Shown: positions 11,020 to 21,240 of the stretch, one piece after another | How the letters are laid out: every line of letters starts with the position of its first letter | Numbering within the stretch: the stretch's first letter is position 1 | Assembly (NCBI GenBank): GCA_013339685.2 | Contig: CM023489.1 | Span: 60,057,039-60,121,038 of the forward strand | DNA from: Hyalomma asiaticum | Lineage: Eukaryota > Arthropoda > Arachnida > Ixodida > Ixodidae | DNA: 64,000 nt | Reading direction: 5' to 3' | Position numbers and translations under genes: made by a program | Notes under the pieces: model-generated | Databases searched by the model: none | Told to the model about the DNA's origin: nothing | What the model saw: only the letters and a program-made list of their open reading frames with translations

Positions 11020-12340
11020 AAAGCACGCGTAATAAATGTAGAACTTCGGACCGTGCGCGGCACTGCTGGGATGACGTTAACCTATCGGGCATGACTTCAT
11101 AGTTGAGTGCACCACAACATCGGAGTACCTTGTAGTACACAGCAGCATCGGAGTAAAAAGTAGAGCCGCAAGAGCATGCAGTCAGACTGCTTCTCATACA
11201 CACCGAGACAAGGCCGCCGGGTTGGTATTCGGGCTGGTGTCGTCGAAGCTTGTAGTGGCACCTGTCGATCGTCTGGTGGTACTTTATGCACAGGCGGCTG
11301 AGCTGCCTAGCATCCACGGCGATATCCAAGTCGCTGCAACGTCGAGCTCTTCTTTGTAAGCGAAGACAAGTGCATGGCGTCAAGCGTCGTTGCTGGGCTC
11401 CGTCCGCAGATGAGCTTCTGTGGCATCAGCTGCGTCGTTTCTTGCACAGCCGCACTGTGCGCGAAGCTCGCATACGGAATAATGGCGTCCAACGTCTCGT
11501 GCCCGACGTCGATGTACATGGCCAGTATTCGACTTTGACGTACATGCGGCGCGTACATGCTGGCGGAAGGCGGTGGTCCGGTGGTGGCTTGTCTGACTAC
11601 ATCTGAGGATCGCCTGAGTTAGGTCAGCCGTAAAGGATGTACGTCTGTCGGTGATGAGGAGCTCTGGGGCTCCGTGACGCAGGAAGATGTTCTCAATGAA
11701 GAAATTGGTGACTTAGGGGGCACTGCCTTGGTCAGGGCCCTTGATTTGGCGTGGCGAGTGACGTAGTCGGTCGCTAGGACGATCCATTTATTGCCGGAAG
11801 CCGACGTCGGGAAGGGAGCCTGTAAATCGATGCCGATTTGTCTAAATGGTCGTCGAGGTGGTTCGATGGGTTGCAGAAGTGCGGCTGGCCTAGATGGTGG
11901 CGTCTTGCATGGCTGGCAGCTTCAGCATGTCCTTACATAACGGGTGACGTCAGCAGTGAGGCGAGACCAATAGTACTTCTCTTATATCCTCGAGAGTGTG
12001 CGGGAAAATTCGAGGTATCCGGCTGTCGGGCCGTTGTGAAAAGTTTCGGGAACGTCCGGGCGTAACACTGAAGGCACTACGAAGAAGTGGTCGGCTCGGA
12101 GCAGCGAGAAGTTCTTCAGGAGAACGTTGTTGCGCAGGAGAAACGAAACTAGTCCTTGACGAAAAACTTTCGGCAAGACGACGGTCTTGCCTTCCAGTGA
12201 GTCCATGGGGCCATTGAGCTCTGGATTAGCTCGTAGCCGTTCCGTGAAGTCCTTGGTACTTATGGGTGGCAAGAACTGGTCATTGTCCTGGTCATCCTGT
12301 TGCGGCGGATCGACGTGGCACGCGACAGGCAATCGTCATA
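11020..12340 (-). pseudogene. Gypsy 1 integrase remnant
   Basis: The 12332-11982 frame contains NNVLLKNFS and PTAGYLEFSRTLSRI, the N-terminal zinc-binding region before the core. The core lies between about 11980 and 11560 in broken frames. The 11558-11307 frame has LAMYIDVGHETLDAIIPYAS and AAVQETTQLMPQKLICGRSP, the core C-terminal helices. At 11250-11050, YYKVLRCCGALNYEVMPD fits the GPY/F module. Stops and shifts are numerous. Confidence 0.75.
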
Positions 12341-12392
12341 GGTGTGCTTTCATCGGCTCTTATAGACGACGGTGATGTGAAATTCTTGAAGA

Positions 12393-12725
12393 CTAAGACT
12401 CCATCTTGTGAGGCGTCCTGATGGAACACGAGGCGTAATGGTCACTCACGACATTGAAAGGCATGATGGGAAGCCCGTCGGTTCTCTGCGCAAGTAGGGC
12501 GCTGAGCCCTGCGCTGGTTGCATCGGTGTGGATTTTGGTATCGGCTTCTTCGTCGAAGTGTGCGAGTATTGGCAGCTTTTGCAGGCGTCGGTTTAGTTCT
12601 TGAAACGCTCGACTTGCGGGATTTCCCATTTGTAGTTGACGTTGGACTCCATGAGGTACGTCAGTGGCTCGTCTATCCGGAAGAAAGGTTCTTGAAGAAG
12701 CGCCTGTAACAAGCGCAGAGCCCAA
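12393..12725 (-). pseudogene. Gypsy 1 RNase H remnant
   Basis: FQELNRRLQKLPILAHFDEE leads into TKIHTDATSAGLSALLAQRTDG, the first acidic strand of gypsy RNase H. The frame then passes directly to NVVSDHYAS, which belongs near the middle-to-late part of the domain. Roughly 50 residues are deleted between them, including the second acidic residue. Confidence 0.72.
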
Positions 12726-13240
12726 GAAATCTGCGTCTTGCCTTCTTGTCGGTGGGCGGGAAGATAACTCGGCGATCGCAGCTGTTTTTTTTTTTCGGAT
12801 CAGGGCGTACTGGCCCAGAAACGTGGTCCAGAAAGAAGAGCTCCTCGTATGCGAAGCGGCACTGCTCTCGGTTCAAGGTACTCGAACAGCCTGTCTGGTC
12901 ATTTGAAGGCAGTCTTCTGTCGCTCTCGTCTACTTCGATTTGCCAGTAGCCAGCTCTGAGGTCCATCGACGAAAAAACTTTGTGTTGTAGGGACGAGTCA
13001 ATGCATCGTCTATCCGTGGGAGGGGACACTGGTCTTCGTGATTTCATGAAGGCGACGACAATCGAAGCAAGAAGGTGGGGTTCCATCCTTCTTGTTCACT
13101 AACACCACGGGCAATGCCAACGGACCCGCAACGGCTGGATGGTTTCGTCGCGGAGCTTTCGTAAACTTGTTGCTTGAAGGCCTCGCGTTCGCATGCCGAA
13201 TCTCGGTAGGGGCTCTGACGAAGAGGACGGGCATATTAGT
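12673..13240 (-). pseudogene. Gypsy 1 RT with active-site deletion
   Basis: LVNKKDGTPPSCFDCRRLHE (13110-13060) is the fingers, and FSSMDLRAGYWQIEVDESDR (12975-12915) is motif A with its first aspartate. The sequence then jumps near 12880 from the strand after motif A straight to EQCRFAYEELFFLDHV, which normally follows motif C. The YxDD motif and about 60-70 residues are missing. The connection domain (TDKKARRRFLGLCACYRRF) follows. A polymerase lacking motif C cannot be active. Confidence 0.82.
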
Positions 13241-13691
13241 CGGTTATGATGCGCTGCTCGGCGAGAGGGTTCTGACGAAGCCTCGATAAAGACGAGAACT
13301 ATTACTTGTATTTCTAGAGTAACGCCTTGAGCTCCTCTAGTCGTTGCCTGGAAAGGCCTTGATTCACATGTAAAGCAGGAGCGGGCACTGTAGTCATCGT
13401 CGCAAGTCCCCGAGAATCGGTGAGTGGAAGGCATTGCTTACTTCCTCAAATTGATCTAGGTGCCCAACCGTCGCGGGCTTATTATGGTGCCTGTATTCGT
13501 TGGTGAATTTGTCACCATTAGCTTGACTGCCCTTATGCTGCATGGCTATGCCTCTTGCGACGCACATCTGACGGTTTAGGAAGAAGTGCCGGTCACCCTC
13601 AATGACGTCTCGAAAGTCGGTAGGCGCTTTGCTGCCGGCGGAAATGATGGCGATGGACAGCGGCGGAACGGTTACCTGCTCTTCCGTCACA

Positions 13692-14199
13692 TCAGGCATG
13701 GTGAGCAGCGTAGCTGTCTCGCGGCATCTGCGTAGCTGTCAGCGTAGCTGTCACACGCCCAATTAGCCACATTAGTCGCGGCATTGCATTATCCGTGGAA
13801 CGAGTAATTGACCTGGATCTTAGACGGATGACGGCACCCTGTTGGTCCAGGAAATCTACGCGTAAGATATGTCTTTCGAGCATTGGTTCAGGACCATAAA
13901 CTCACCGAATAGTTCTGGCTGTCCATTGTGACTCTTGCCGCGCAGGTTCCAGTCAGCGTTATAAGGCGCACCCCTACTGTTCCTATATCTGGTCCTTTCC
14001 TGGCATTCTTTGCCTTCTCCAGCTTTGCGACGAAAAGACCACTGATGACTGTGTAGACGGCTCCGGTATCGACTGAGGAGGTGACACCGTGTCCATCAAC
14101 AATCGCATCAAGGTCGGTGGTTCGGCATCTGGTGTCAAGTCTGGGCGTTGGATCAAGGTTGCGTCGGCTGGCTCCTCTGCTTCTATGTGGCGTCGGCAA
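13692..14199 (-). pseudogene. Gypsy 1 retropepsin
   Basis: The frame 14199-13888 contains VDGHGVTSSVDTGAVYTVIS, with the DTG catalytic triplet of retropepsins intact, followed by hydrophobic strands (VGVRLITLTGTCAARVTM). The second half (13883-13692) carries FLDQQGAVIRLRSRSI, the usual strand after the second protease core. A frame break near 13885 separates the halves. Confidence 0.8.
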
Positions 14200-14372
14200 A
14201 TCTTTCGGCGGCGAAGTGTCGTGAGAGCTTTGTCCAGGTGGCCTCCTGAGACTATGTCTAGGGGGTTCGTGCGTCGTGGTCGTCGTTGTCGACGGAAGCG
14301 AAGGCGGTGGCGGAGGATCTTGGGTATTTAAAGGTGAACATTTGACAGAGATCTGTCTGGTTGGGACGAAAT

Positions 14373-14668
14373 TAAAGGTGAAAACAGGGGGACACCAACC
14401 AAATTATAAACATTTAAGAGTAAAATTTACTTCTAAACATGAAGAAACCCGACGTTTCGGGTCCCACTCGGACCCTTCTTCAGGTGTGACTGGAGGGCAC
14501 CAGACAGCAGCAGTGCTTATAAGGCCTTCTTTCTTCTCTCTTCCTTCCTTTCTCACTTTCTCTTTTTTATCCGGTTCTTCAAGCCGAGGGGTCATGCTAA
14601 TGTTGGTTCAGGTGCCGGAGTCTGCTAAAATAGACACTTGGCATTGCACCTGCCGACCGGTTCACGTT
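14373..14668 (-). mobile_element. Penelope-like element 2, inverted 3' tail
   Basis: This arm is a reverse-complement copy of the 3' end of the plus-strand element that follows. It corresponds to 15405-15702, covering the last codons of the endonuclease ORF and the whole 3' untranslated region. The match begins at TAAAGGTGAAAACAGGGGG (14373) and its mirror ends at 15702. It abuts the main copy near 14665. Such inverted truncated partners are a known feature of Penelope-like elements. Confidence 0.82.
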
Positions 14669-15702
14669 TCCAGGGGTTGCCGTTCCTTGATGCCCTTGTG
14701 ACAAAGGTGGATGGCATGCTCCAGTTCTCGGTGTACCGAAAGCCCACTCACACCGGTCGCTATCTCCTCGCCAGCTCTAACCACCCTTTCCACCATAAAG
14801 CGGCGGTGGTTTAGACTTTGCTGAACCGTGCACGGAGGGTTTGCTCTTCGGAGAATAAGCGGATAGAAGAACAACAGGTGGTCAAAAGCGACCTTCTGAA
14901 GAACGGCTACACGTAAAACTTTCCTTGGGAAGGTTGCTCGCCGCCAGACTAATGCCCGCCGACCCCTTCGAAAGGACACTCACCCGCCGCATTCCAAGCC
15001 CATACGCGTGTGTATTCCCTACTTTCAGGGTACCAGCGAAGCGCTCGCATGTGTGCTGTCTGAGCAGGGAATAAGAGTAGCACACAAGCCAATTTCCACG
15101 CTTGGCCGTTTCTTTCCGCGCCCGAAAGACAGGCTGCCGAGGGAGAGAGCGCAAGGTGTGATTTAGTCCATTCCTTGTTCAGATTGCGGCGGGTCGTACG
15201 TGGTAGAGGCCGAGAACTTCCCAGAGAGGCTACGACAGCACAGGAACGATGTCTGCAAGTTCGACAGACAAAGGAGCGCATTAGCTGAACACAGCGAGGT
15301 GCACGACCACCGCATCGATTTTGACAACTCCCGCGTCCTCGACTTGGAAACCAGTTTTCACAAGCGGCTCTTTGTGGAATCATGGCACATTCAGGCGACA
15401 CCTGGAAACGTGAACCGGTCTGCAGGTGCAATGCTAAGTGTCTATTTTAGCGGACTCCGGCACCTGAGTTAACATTAGCATGACCCCTCGGCTTGAAGAA
15501 CCGGAAAAAAAAGATAAAGTGAGAAAGGAAAGAAGAGAGAAGAAACAAGGCCTTATAAGCACTGCTGCTGTCTGGTGCCCTCCAGTCACCCCTGAAGAAG
15601 GGTCCGAGTGGGACCCGAAAAGTCGGGTTTCTTCATGTTTAGAAGTAAATTTTACTTTTAAATGTTTATAATTTGGTTGGTGTCCCCCTGTTTTCACCTT
15701 TA
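14660..15702 (+). mobile_element. Penelope-like element 2, truncated main copy
   Basis: It begins inside the RT thumb: LPFLDALVTKVDGMLQFSVY and RKPTHTGRYLLASSNHPFHH (14668-14800). After frame breaks it reads the linker (RPKDRLPRERAQGVIY) and a GIY-YIG domain with GVIYSIPCSDCGGSYVVEAE near 15150-15215. The YIG tract is altered to YVVE. The open stretch 15200-15472 continues with FPERLRQHRNDVCKFDRQRS, DFDNSRVLDLETSFHKRL and a stop. The 3' untranslated region runs to 15702. RT motif C is absent through 5' truncation. Confidence 0.82.
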
Positions 15703-15845
15703 TCTTCGGTACTGCGTCGTGTTGCAACTGCACCTCCATCATTTGCTCCCTCTAATTTGCCGCAAGCAGGCCGGCAGCGTTTATTGGCTTCACAGCCACG
15801 ACTCGGAGGGTACATCAGCTGTGGCGCACCTCTGACAACTGCGCA
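15703..15845 (-). pseudogene. Gypsy 1 gag C-terminus, split off by PLE 2
   Basis: Minus-strand translation gives GCEANKRCRPACGKLEG, which resembles the C-terminal Cys motif of gypsy gag proteins of this type. The position is directly upstream of the gypsy 1 protease if the Penelope-like insertion is removed. The remnant ends at the adjacent (CATT)n tract. The short length keeps confidence moderate. Confidence 0.42.
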
Positions 15846-16250
15846 ATATGAATGAATGAATGAATGAATGAATGAATGAATGAATGAGTGCACTTTATTG
15901 CACATATACCTTGCTCAGAGTACACACAGACTGAATGGCCCCTAGTCAAAGGCTAGTCCGGGTCCCATCGCTAATATACATAATGCAAACTGTAATAATT
16001 ACAATAAAGGTAAACAGCAGAAAGCAGAATAAATATCACAGTGAAAGAAATAATGTCTGGCTAACAAGTAAACTGAACTTAATTAAGAAAACAAAAAAGA
16101 AAGAACATGACTTATATTGAGCAAAAATAAGTTTGGTATAAGGGATGCACAGATTTGCAAAATGAAATAGCTTTATAATGGAAATTAGGTGATTGCAGCA
16201 TTCTGCAATGAACACACAAAACACACACAAAAAGAAAGAAAATATCGTAC
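15840..16250 (-). mobile_element. CR1/L2-like LINE 3' UTR with tetranucleotide tail
   Basis: On the minus strand an A/T-rich untranslated region ends in TGCAATAAAGTGCACT followed directly by (CATT)n, about ten units at 15847-15889. CR1/L2-type LINEs end in short tandem repeats instead of poly(A), with a polyadenylation-like AATAAA just before. The RT fragment at 17076-17440 is probably from the same insertion. Confidence 0.62.
15847..15889. repeat. (AATG)n microsatellite
   Basis: About ten uninterrupted tetranucleotide units. On the minus strand they read CATT and form the terminal repeats of the adjacent LINE 3' end. Confidence 0.95.
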
Positions 16251-17070
16251 CTGTAGATGGTTAAAAGGTGACAACGCAAAGTACCAGTCAGGTCAAGAAG
16301 CAGAGAAAACTATTTCAAGGTAGTATTTTTAGTGATCGCGACAAGTTCTGAGCACGGAGGAAGCAAATTTCTTGAGAAGGGGAAAGAGCGCTCGCTCGGG
16401 CGTACCGATAAAGCCACGCTCCAGGGCATTGCGCCGACGCGCCCTCTGTTGGGCGAAAAGAGAAACGCGGCCGTCACGCCGTGGCTTCCACGATCGGTTG
16501 CGGCGGCGCGACGTCGCGCGGCGGAAGCCTGTGAGAGTTCTAGAGTCAGCAGATGACAAAGAATACGCGGCAGCTCTCACGCCATTTCTTCCCAAGGCTA
16601 CTTACACATGCGTGCTCATAACACGACAGCGAATGACTTCCATCGGCATGAGGTGTCTACTCCTGGGTGAGTGCAAGCAGCTCTTTCCCAGCACTGTACG
16701 GCATGTAATTAATTGAGCATTTATTACTAACGCAAGCTAAAATGTCCGCCGCTCCCATTTATCGACGCTACAGAGCGAAAATTGAGAAAATTTGCAATAT
16801 GTGAGACGATGACACGATAATTACGCGTCACCCCCAGAGGATGACATGTAAGCGGTGGGAACAGGCCAGCAGCGTCATCTGTCGTGATGCACAGAAAACG
16901 TCCAAGGATTACATTAACGGGCCACGGTCGCGAGCTACAGTGGCATAGCGGTTTCATCTCCTCAAATACTTCTTTCTCCGTGATTCTCCGTGAGTCCAGG
17001 CGTATCGCAGTAAAGGTTTGCTATATGTGCTTTTTGTGGGCGGTATATTGAAGTTGTTAAAAGTTTGGTT
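16251..17070. other. Unassigned interval
   Basis: It lies between the LINE tail and the LINE RT fragment. The part at 16330-16560 is GC rich and differs in composition from its flanks, which suggests an insertion into the LINE. No motif or repeat ends were recognized. Confidence 0.3.
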
Positions 17071-17075
17071 TCTGT

Positions 17076-17440
17076 TCAAGCGTCGGGGGCTACAGAATAA
17101 TGAAATAGGAAGGGTTCATTGTTCTTTACAACACTTTTAATACAGGTAGGTTCGCTCACGAAGTCAAAAGTGAAGATTTTCAATCTGGAAAGAAGTGGTT
17201 CTCTAAGTTCATAGTATGGTGAGAAAGTTATCGTACGTATAGCTCGCTCTTGTAACCTTCGTACTGGCTCAAGATATGAGCTATACGTCGAACCCCAGGA
17301 TCCTACGTAGTACAAAAGGTGGCAGTTGACTAAACTGAAATACAAAATGCGCTGAATTATTATGTCAAAGTATTCGTGAGCTTGCAAGAGGGCGACTCAT
17401 TTGGAAGCTAATTTCGAGCAGACTGCATCTAGCTGAAACC
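17076..17440 (-). pseudogene. CR1/L2-like LINE RT C-terminal part
   Basis: The minus-strand frame 17387-17076 contains ILYFSLVNCHLLYYVGSWGS, then VRRLQERAIRTITFSPYYEL and EPLLSRLKIFTFDFVSE. This is the post-catalytic region of jockey/CR1-type RTs: the SxxxYxxxxWG block, the LQxRAIR helix and the LxIL helix. It is truncated upstream at the boundary with the element at 17504. Confidence 0.72.
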
Positions 17441-17677
17441 CAGTTTAAGCAACTTTCTAGAACGACGCCAAGGTAGGTAAAAGAGTCAGTACATTCAAGA
17501 GAACACTCTTAGAAAAACAGGTTGGCATATTCACTAAGTAACTACTAACCTGTTACTTGTCACAGAATCCACTAACCAGCTAGTAAGTGCAGGTAGTAGA
17601 AGTGCTCGTAGTGCAAAGCACTACCTCGTTGGGGTCGTAAAAAACACTAGCCCAAATACTAACAGGCCAGGTAAAAG

Positions 17678-18030
17678 CACTACGTCGTTGGGTAGTGAAA
17701 AGTACGACCTCGCTAGCGAAATCTACTACCCCGTTGGGTAGTGAAAAGTACGACCTCGCTAGTGAAATGTACTACCTCGTTGGGTAGTGAAAAGTACGAC
17801 CTCGCAAGCGAAGTCTACTACCCCGTTGGGTAGTGAAAAGTACGACCTCGCTAGTGAAATGTACTACCTCGTTGGGTAGTGAAAAGTACGACCTCGCTCG
17901 TGAAACGTACTACCTCGTTGGGTAGTGAAAAGTACGACCTGGCTAGTGAAATGTACTACCTCCTAGGGTAGTTTAAAATGCTAGCTTAGTAGTTAAAAGC
18001 ACTACCTCGATGGGTAGTTGACACTACTAC
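17678..18030. repeat. 46-bp tandem array
   Basis: The block GGTAGTGAAAAGTACGACCT recurs with an exact 46-bp period. GGTA anchors lie at 17691, 17737, 17783, 17829, 17875, 17921, 17967 and 18013, with no indel between them. Each unit looks like two diverged half-units of about 23 bp (CTACCTCGTTGGGTAGTGAA and GACCTCGCTAGTGAA). The last two units are more diverged. Confidence 0.95.
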
Positions 18031-18060
18031 CTCGGTAGTTAAAGGTACACAGTTAAAGCT

Positions 18061-18720
18061 CCAAATACACATTAATCGTGGCTGTGGAAAGAACCACACA
18101 AAAAATAAGAGGTTTGTGAGATGCGCTGAATCTGTGGTGTATTGCCTACCGTTTTCATACGGTCACTGCTATGTTGGTCAAACCAGCAATTGCCACAATG
18201 AGTGCTTAAGAGAACAGAGTTATACAATATCAAGAACGTGGCTGGTGGTTTTTTAGCAATGCTTTGTAAGGAATGCGGTTGTGTTCTGCTGTTTAACATG
18301 TGCGGAATAGCGCGCCAGTACAGAAACCATCCAACAAGGGAGATAATCAAAACAGAAGAGATTGAAAGATGGGTGAAATATGTGTGAGCAGGCCGTCAAC
18401 TGCTCTGACAAAAAAAAAATGATTATCTGAATGTGGCAACGCTGCTTTGAATCATGTGAACTTCTGGATGAACCCACTGACATCATCCAGAAACTATTTG
18501 CAAGCATTTGATTCACTCTAAATAGGGTAACATGTAGACTGCAGTTTTTCAACATTCTGGAAAATGTAATGGGAAGGATGGTGCTGATCAGTGTTGGGCC
18601 GTTTTTCTTTTTCGTCAGTGTTTGCGTTGTCTACTTCCTTCTCATGTGTCCATGTTTGCTCGACTTGTTTTATTTCATTATGAATTCATACCAACTGGCT
18701 CAGCTTTCTGTCTTTACACT
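18061..18720 (+). mobile_element. Penelope-like element 3, endonuclease fragment
   Basis: Plus-strand translation near 18105-18215 reads RFVRCAESVVYCLPFSYGHC then YVGQTSN, a GIY-YIG core (VVY...YVGQT) preceded by the usual Cys-containing linker. After frameshifts, CKECGCVLLFNMCG and TREIIKTEEIERW match the later helix with its conserved Glu, followed by SRPSTALT. The rest to about 18720 looks like its 3' untranslated region. It differs clearly from the other two Penelope-like copies and represents a third subfamily. Confidence 0.7.
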
Positions 18721-20285
18721 TCATCTTGCTTTTGTAAAGCACACAATTTTATTTCGGGGAAAATTTGTTCTCGAAACTTTCATTGTCACATATTCAATAT
18801 CTCTGATTCCCCTCTGTGACAAATGTGAAGAATTACAAAGGGAGAGGGTAGCGAATGCGATCTTTACCTAGCAATGCATAGCTACCGAGCTCACCAGCTA
18901 TAGAAAACTGCGCTTGCAAAATAAAACAAAGAAAAAAAAACTCAGTCATATTATTTATTTTTACAGATTCACATATCGTGTCAGCTGTTGCATTTCAATC
19001 CTATTACTAGTGTCATGTGTTCGAGCTTCCTCGGTTTTGTCCTCTTTAATGGCCGGCTAAAACACATTAATACCTGCATAATCAGTTTGGATCGCAGTTG
19101 TCCGCAGCACTAAAAGTGCAGTAAATGCAGAAAGGCATGCTCATGTCAGCGACAAGCACAGCAATGGGCATGTATCGCGAGTCATGCAGTCGCACGTATA
19201 AAGCGGAAACCGCATGTACGCGATTTTGTGCGCGATCGCGACGCGACCGATGTGCCCGTCGCGCTGTTCTTCGCCTGAAAAATCAAACCCCATGCAAGCG
19301 ACGGCTCCCCGGTGTTGCCAGCTACTTTGTAGCAAAATTGGGGTGATGCACGCAGTAAAAATATAAAGTCGACTGTTCAGCCGTGCAAAGCACCATTAAA
19401 TAGGTTTGGGTGTATTGTACTAGTTCGATTTCCTTTTCTGCCAAGAGCGCACACAGCAATGACGAGGCACAAAGCGTAGCATTCACAGCCACCTACCTAG
19501 TCAGGAAACATGCTGATCCCACTTCGAGTCGCCCGACGGCGTGGAGGCGGTGTGCCGAGCAGGCATTTCCTAGGAACACACATCATGGAGGGTAGAAAGC
19601 GTTCCATCGCTGCCTCTCGCTGATGCCCGCACACATTCAAAGAAGTCGTGACGACTCACGTCCATCGGCGAATGGATGCCAACAAAGGATCTCAGAGGTG
19701 TCGACGCTGCCGGCTGCTGCTTTCTCAGTTAGTCGCACACGGCACCTCACACTGGCTCAAGAAGGTCCGCCAGAGTTAATGAGACAACGCTAAACACACA
19801 ACGAGATGCAGCGCAACCAGAAATCGTCCATACGAAAAGGAATTTCACGGCCACGTTGAACACGACGACAGCGCGCCGCCATGTTGGAAAAAAAGAAGAA
19901 AACACTCGCCCGATGGTGGCGACACCACGGGTTGCAGTTTCGGTTTCAACATGTTAGCCCAGTTGCCATGCTTTCGGTGTGAGAAATTACAGAAAATAAT
20001 GCTTTAAAGCTAAAAACTGCTTACGCAATGTAGTGTTTATTTTACATACTATTATAAAATTGAAATTTGCCGTAAATTATGCAAATGACGTAAGTTATGC
20101 GAACTTGCATTTCACGGACGTTTTCCTCGTCCTCGGTCCAATGTGTTACGCACAGTGGTTACGCACCACTTCATGTTGCGTGTGTAACGCCAGATTGTAT
20201 ACGCAACTGTACACAGCTGTGCTGTAGCGAATATTCTGCGTATTATCAGCTGTAAAACTCGAAGCAAAAAAGGTAATTTAGCAAT
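18721..20285. other. Unassigned interior of the CACT-ended element
   Basis: No coding motif was recognized. Short open frames such as 18569-18871 (+) are hydrophobic because of T-rich composition. The stretch 19120-19870 is more GC rich than its flanks. Confidence 0.3.
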
Positions 20286-20725
20286 TCATATTGTTGAGCT
20301 GTGCGTGTAGTGGTCGTTAGCAAAAAAGAAAAAAAAAGAAAAGGAGAACGTAGCATTATAGGTGAAAGCGCCAATAACACTGCCATTCAACGCAGGCATG
20401 TTTATTTCTTTCTTGTGAATTAGGAAAAAGGAAGAAAGGGGTGCTAACAATAAATATATACATTGCGATAGGCATACACGCAACTTCTGCAGAGCAATGC
20501 ATATATTCCTGTTCGTGTGTCCCAGCACGGAAGACCCGAATGAAAGAACAGTGCTTGATAATGGAATGCCCAGATTTCGCAATGCCATCTCTGTAGTACT
20601 TTTCCTAAGGTAGGTAAAGCGCCTGCATTCCAGCAAAAAGTGTTCAATTGTCTCTGGCTCGTTGCAAAAAGCGCATAAAGGAGAGCACTTGTCTCGTGTG
20701 GTTGTTCCCCTTCGTCGCGCCACTA
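20286..20725 (-). pseudogene. LINE C-terminal zinc module fragment
   Basis: The minus-strand frame opens with CSPLCAFCNEPETIEHFLLE, followed by CRRFTYLRKS and NLGIPLSSTVLSFGSSVLGH. The CxxC...H...C pattern with the EHFLLEC core is the C-terminal module of R1/I/jockey-like LINE ORF2 proteins. The 3' side (20335-20286) is A-rich on the plus strand of the LINE tail. It is a 5'-truncated insertion within the CACT-ended element. Confidence 0.68.
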
Positions 20726-20929
20726 CCTATGCACCCCGCAACACTGGAGTGTCTTAGCAGTCAACTAGTAAAAAACACCAAGTAAACTTTCCTGGTTAGT
20801 AAAGGCAGATTTTACGACCTTTACTAACTGCTGGCTAGTAAACAGATTTCCCGAAGGTAGTAAAATACGCTTGAAACTAGTAACTACAAGCAGTTACTAA
20901 CCATTTACTAACTTTTTTTCTAAGAGTGA

Positions 20930-21240
20930 ATACTTATTGATGTATAGCAGTATATCATACAGACCAGGCTTTGTACAGCCATCACCATGGTTATGTCGAA
21001 CGCTCGGCCGCGACCGCCTTGGACTGAGGTCAGCGCAACGGAACGTTGGACGCGCTATGTCTGCGCCTGTTGACGATAGATGGATGGCGCTCACTTTCTC
21101 CGGTAAGTTTCTGTTTCGCTCCTGCTTGACCGGCGGGTAGAGTTCACCCACATGACAGGTTCGCTCTGGCACGTGTCATCCATGGCTGCGGTATGAGATG
21201 CGCCCAGAAAGTTCCTTACCGTAGGCTTATCTCTGCAACA
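20930..21240 (-). repeat. Inverted repeat, left arm
   Basis: Its reverse complement aligns with 21970-22240 over about 270 bp with substantial divergence. Shared blocks include ACTTTCTGGGC, GTGAACTCTAC, GCGTGTCCAACGTT-like and GATGGCTGTAC-like sequence in the same order. A spacer of about 730 bp lies between the arms. The unit has no recognizable coding content. It may be two inverted insertions of one short repeat family or a foldback element. Confidence 0.68.

Larger units (their letters stand above)
11020..14330 (-). mobile_element. Ty3/gypsy element 1, pol region
   Basis: Minus-strand domains run in order: protease (14199-13700), RT (13240-12660), RNase H (12725-12390) and integrase with a C-terminal GPY/F-like module (12340-11020). 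This is the PR-RT-RH-IN order of Ty3/gypsy. Frameshifts and two internal deletions remove the RT active site and most of RNase H. No LTRs were found. The gag side continues across an inserted Penelope-like element at 15703-15845. Element 4 at 61440-62850 appears related. Confidence 0.85.
17504..20928. mobile_element. Element with CACT-type terminal inverted repeats
   Basis: The left end CACTCTTAGAAAAA (17504-17517) is matched in inverse orientation by TTTTTCTAAGAGTG ending at 20928. Inside both ends are many short TAGTAA/GTAGTA motifs, a subterminal repeat pattern seen in CACTA-like DNA transposons. No transposase is visible. Internal content includes a 46-bp array, a Penelope-like fragment and a LINE tail, so it would be a non-autonomous carrier or a composite. 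The TIR match is only 14 bp and flanking duplication is at most AA, so the class is tentative. Confidence 0.5.

Noticed and set aside
17678..18030. CRISPR-like repeat array
   Set aside because: The units are contiguous without unique spacers, the sequence is eukaryotic, and no cas-like genes are present.
18569..18871. 100-codon hydrophobic frame as a membrane protein
   Set aside because: The hydrophobicity comes from T-rich sequence in the presumed 3' untranslated region of a Penelope-like element.
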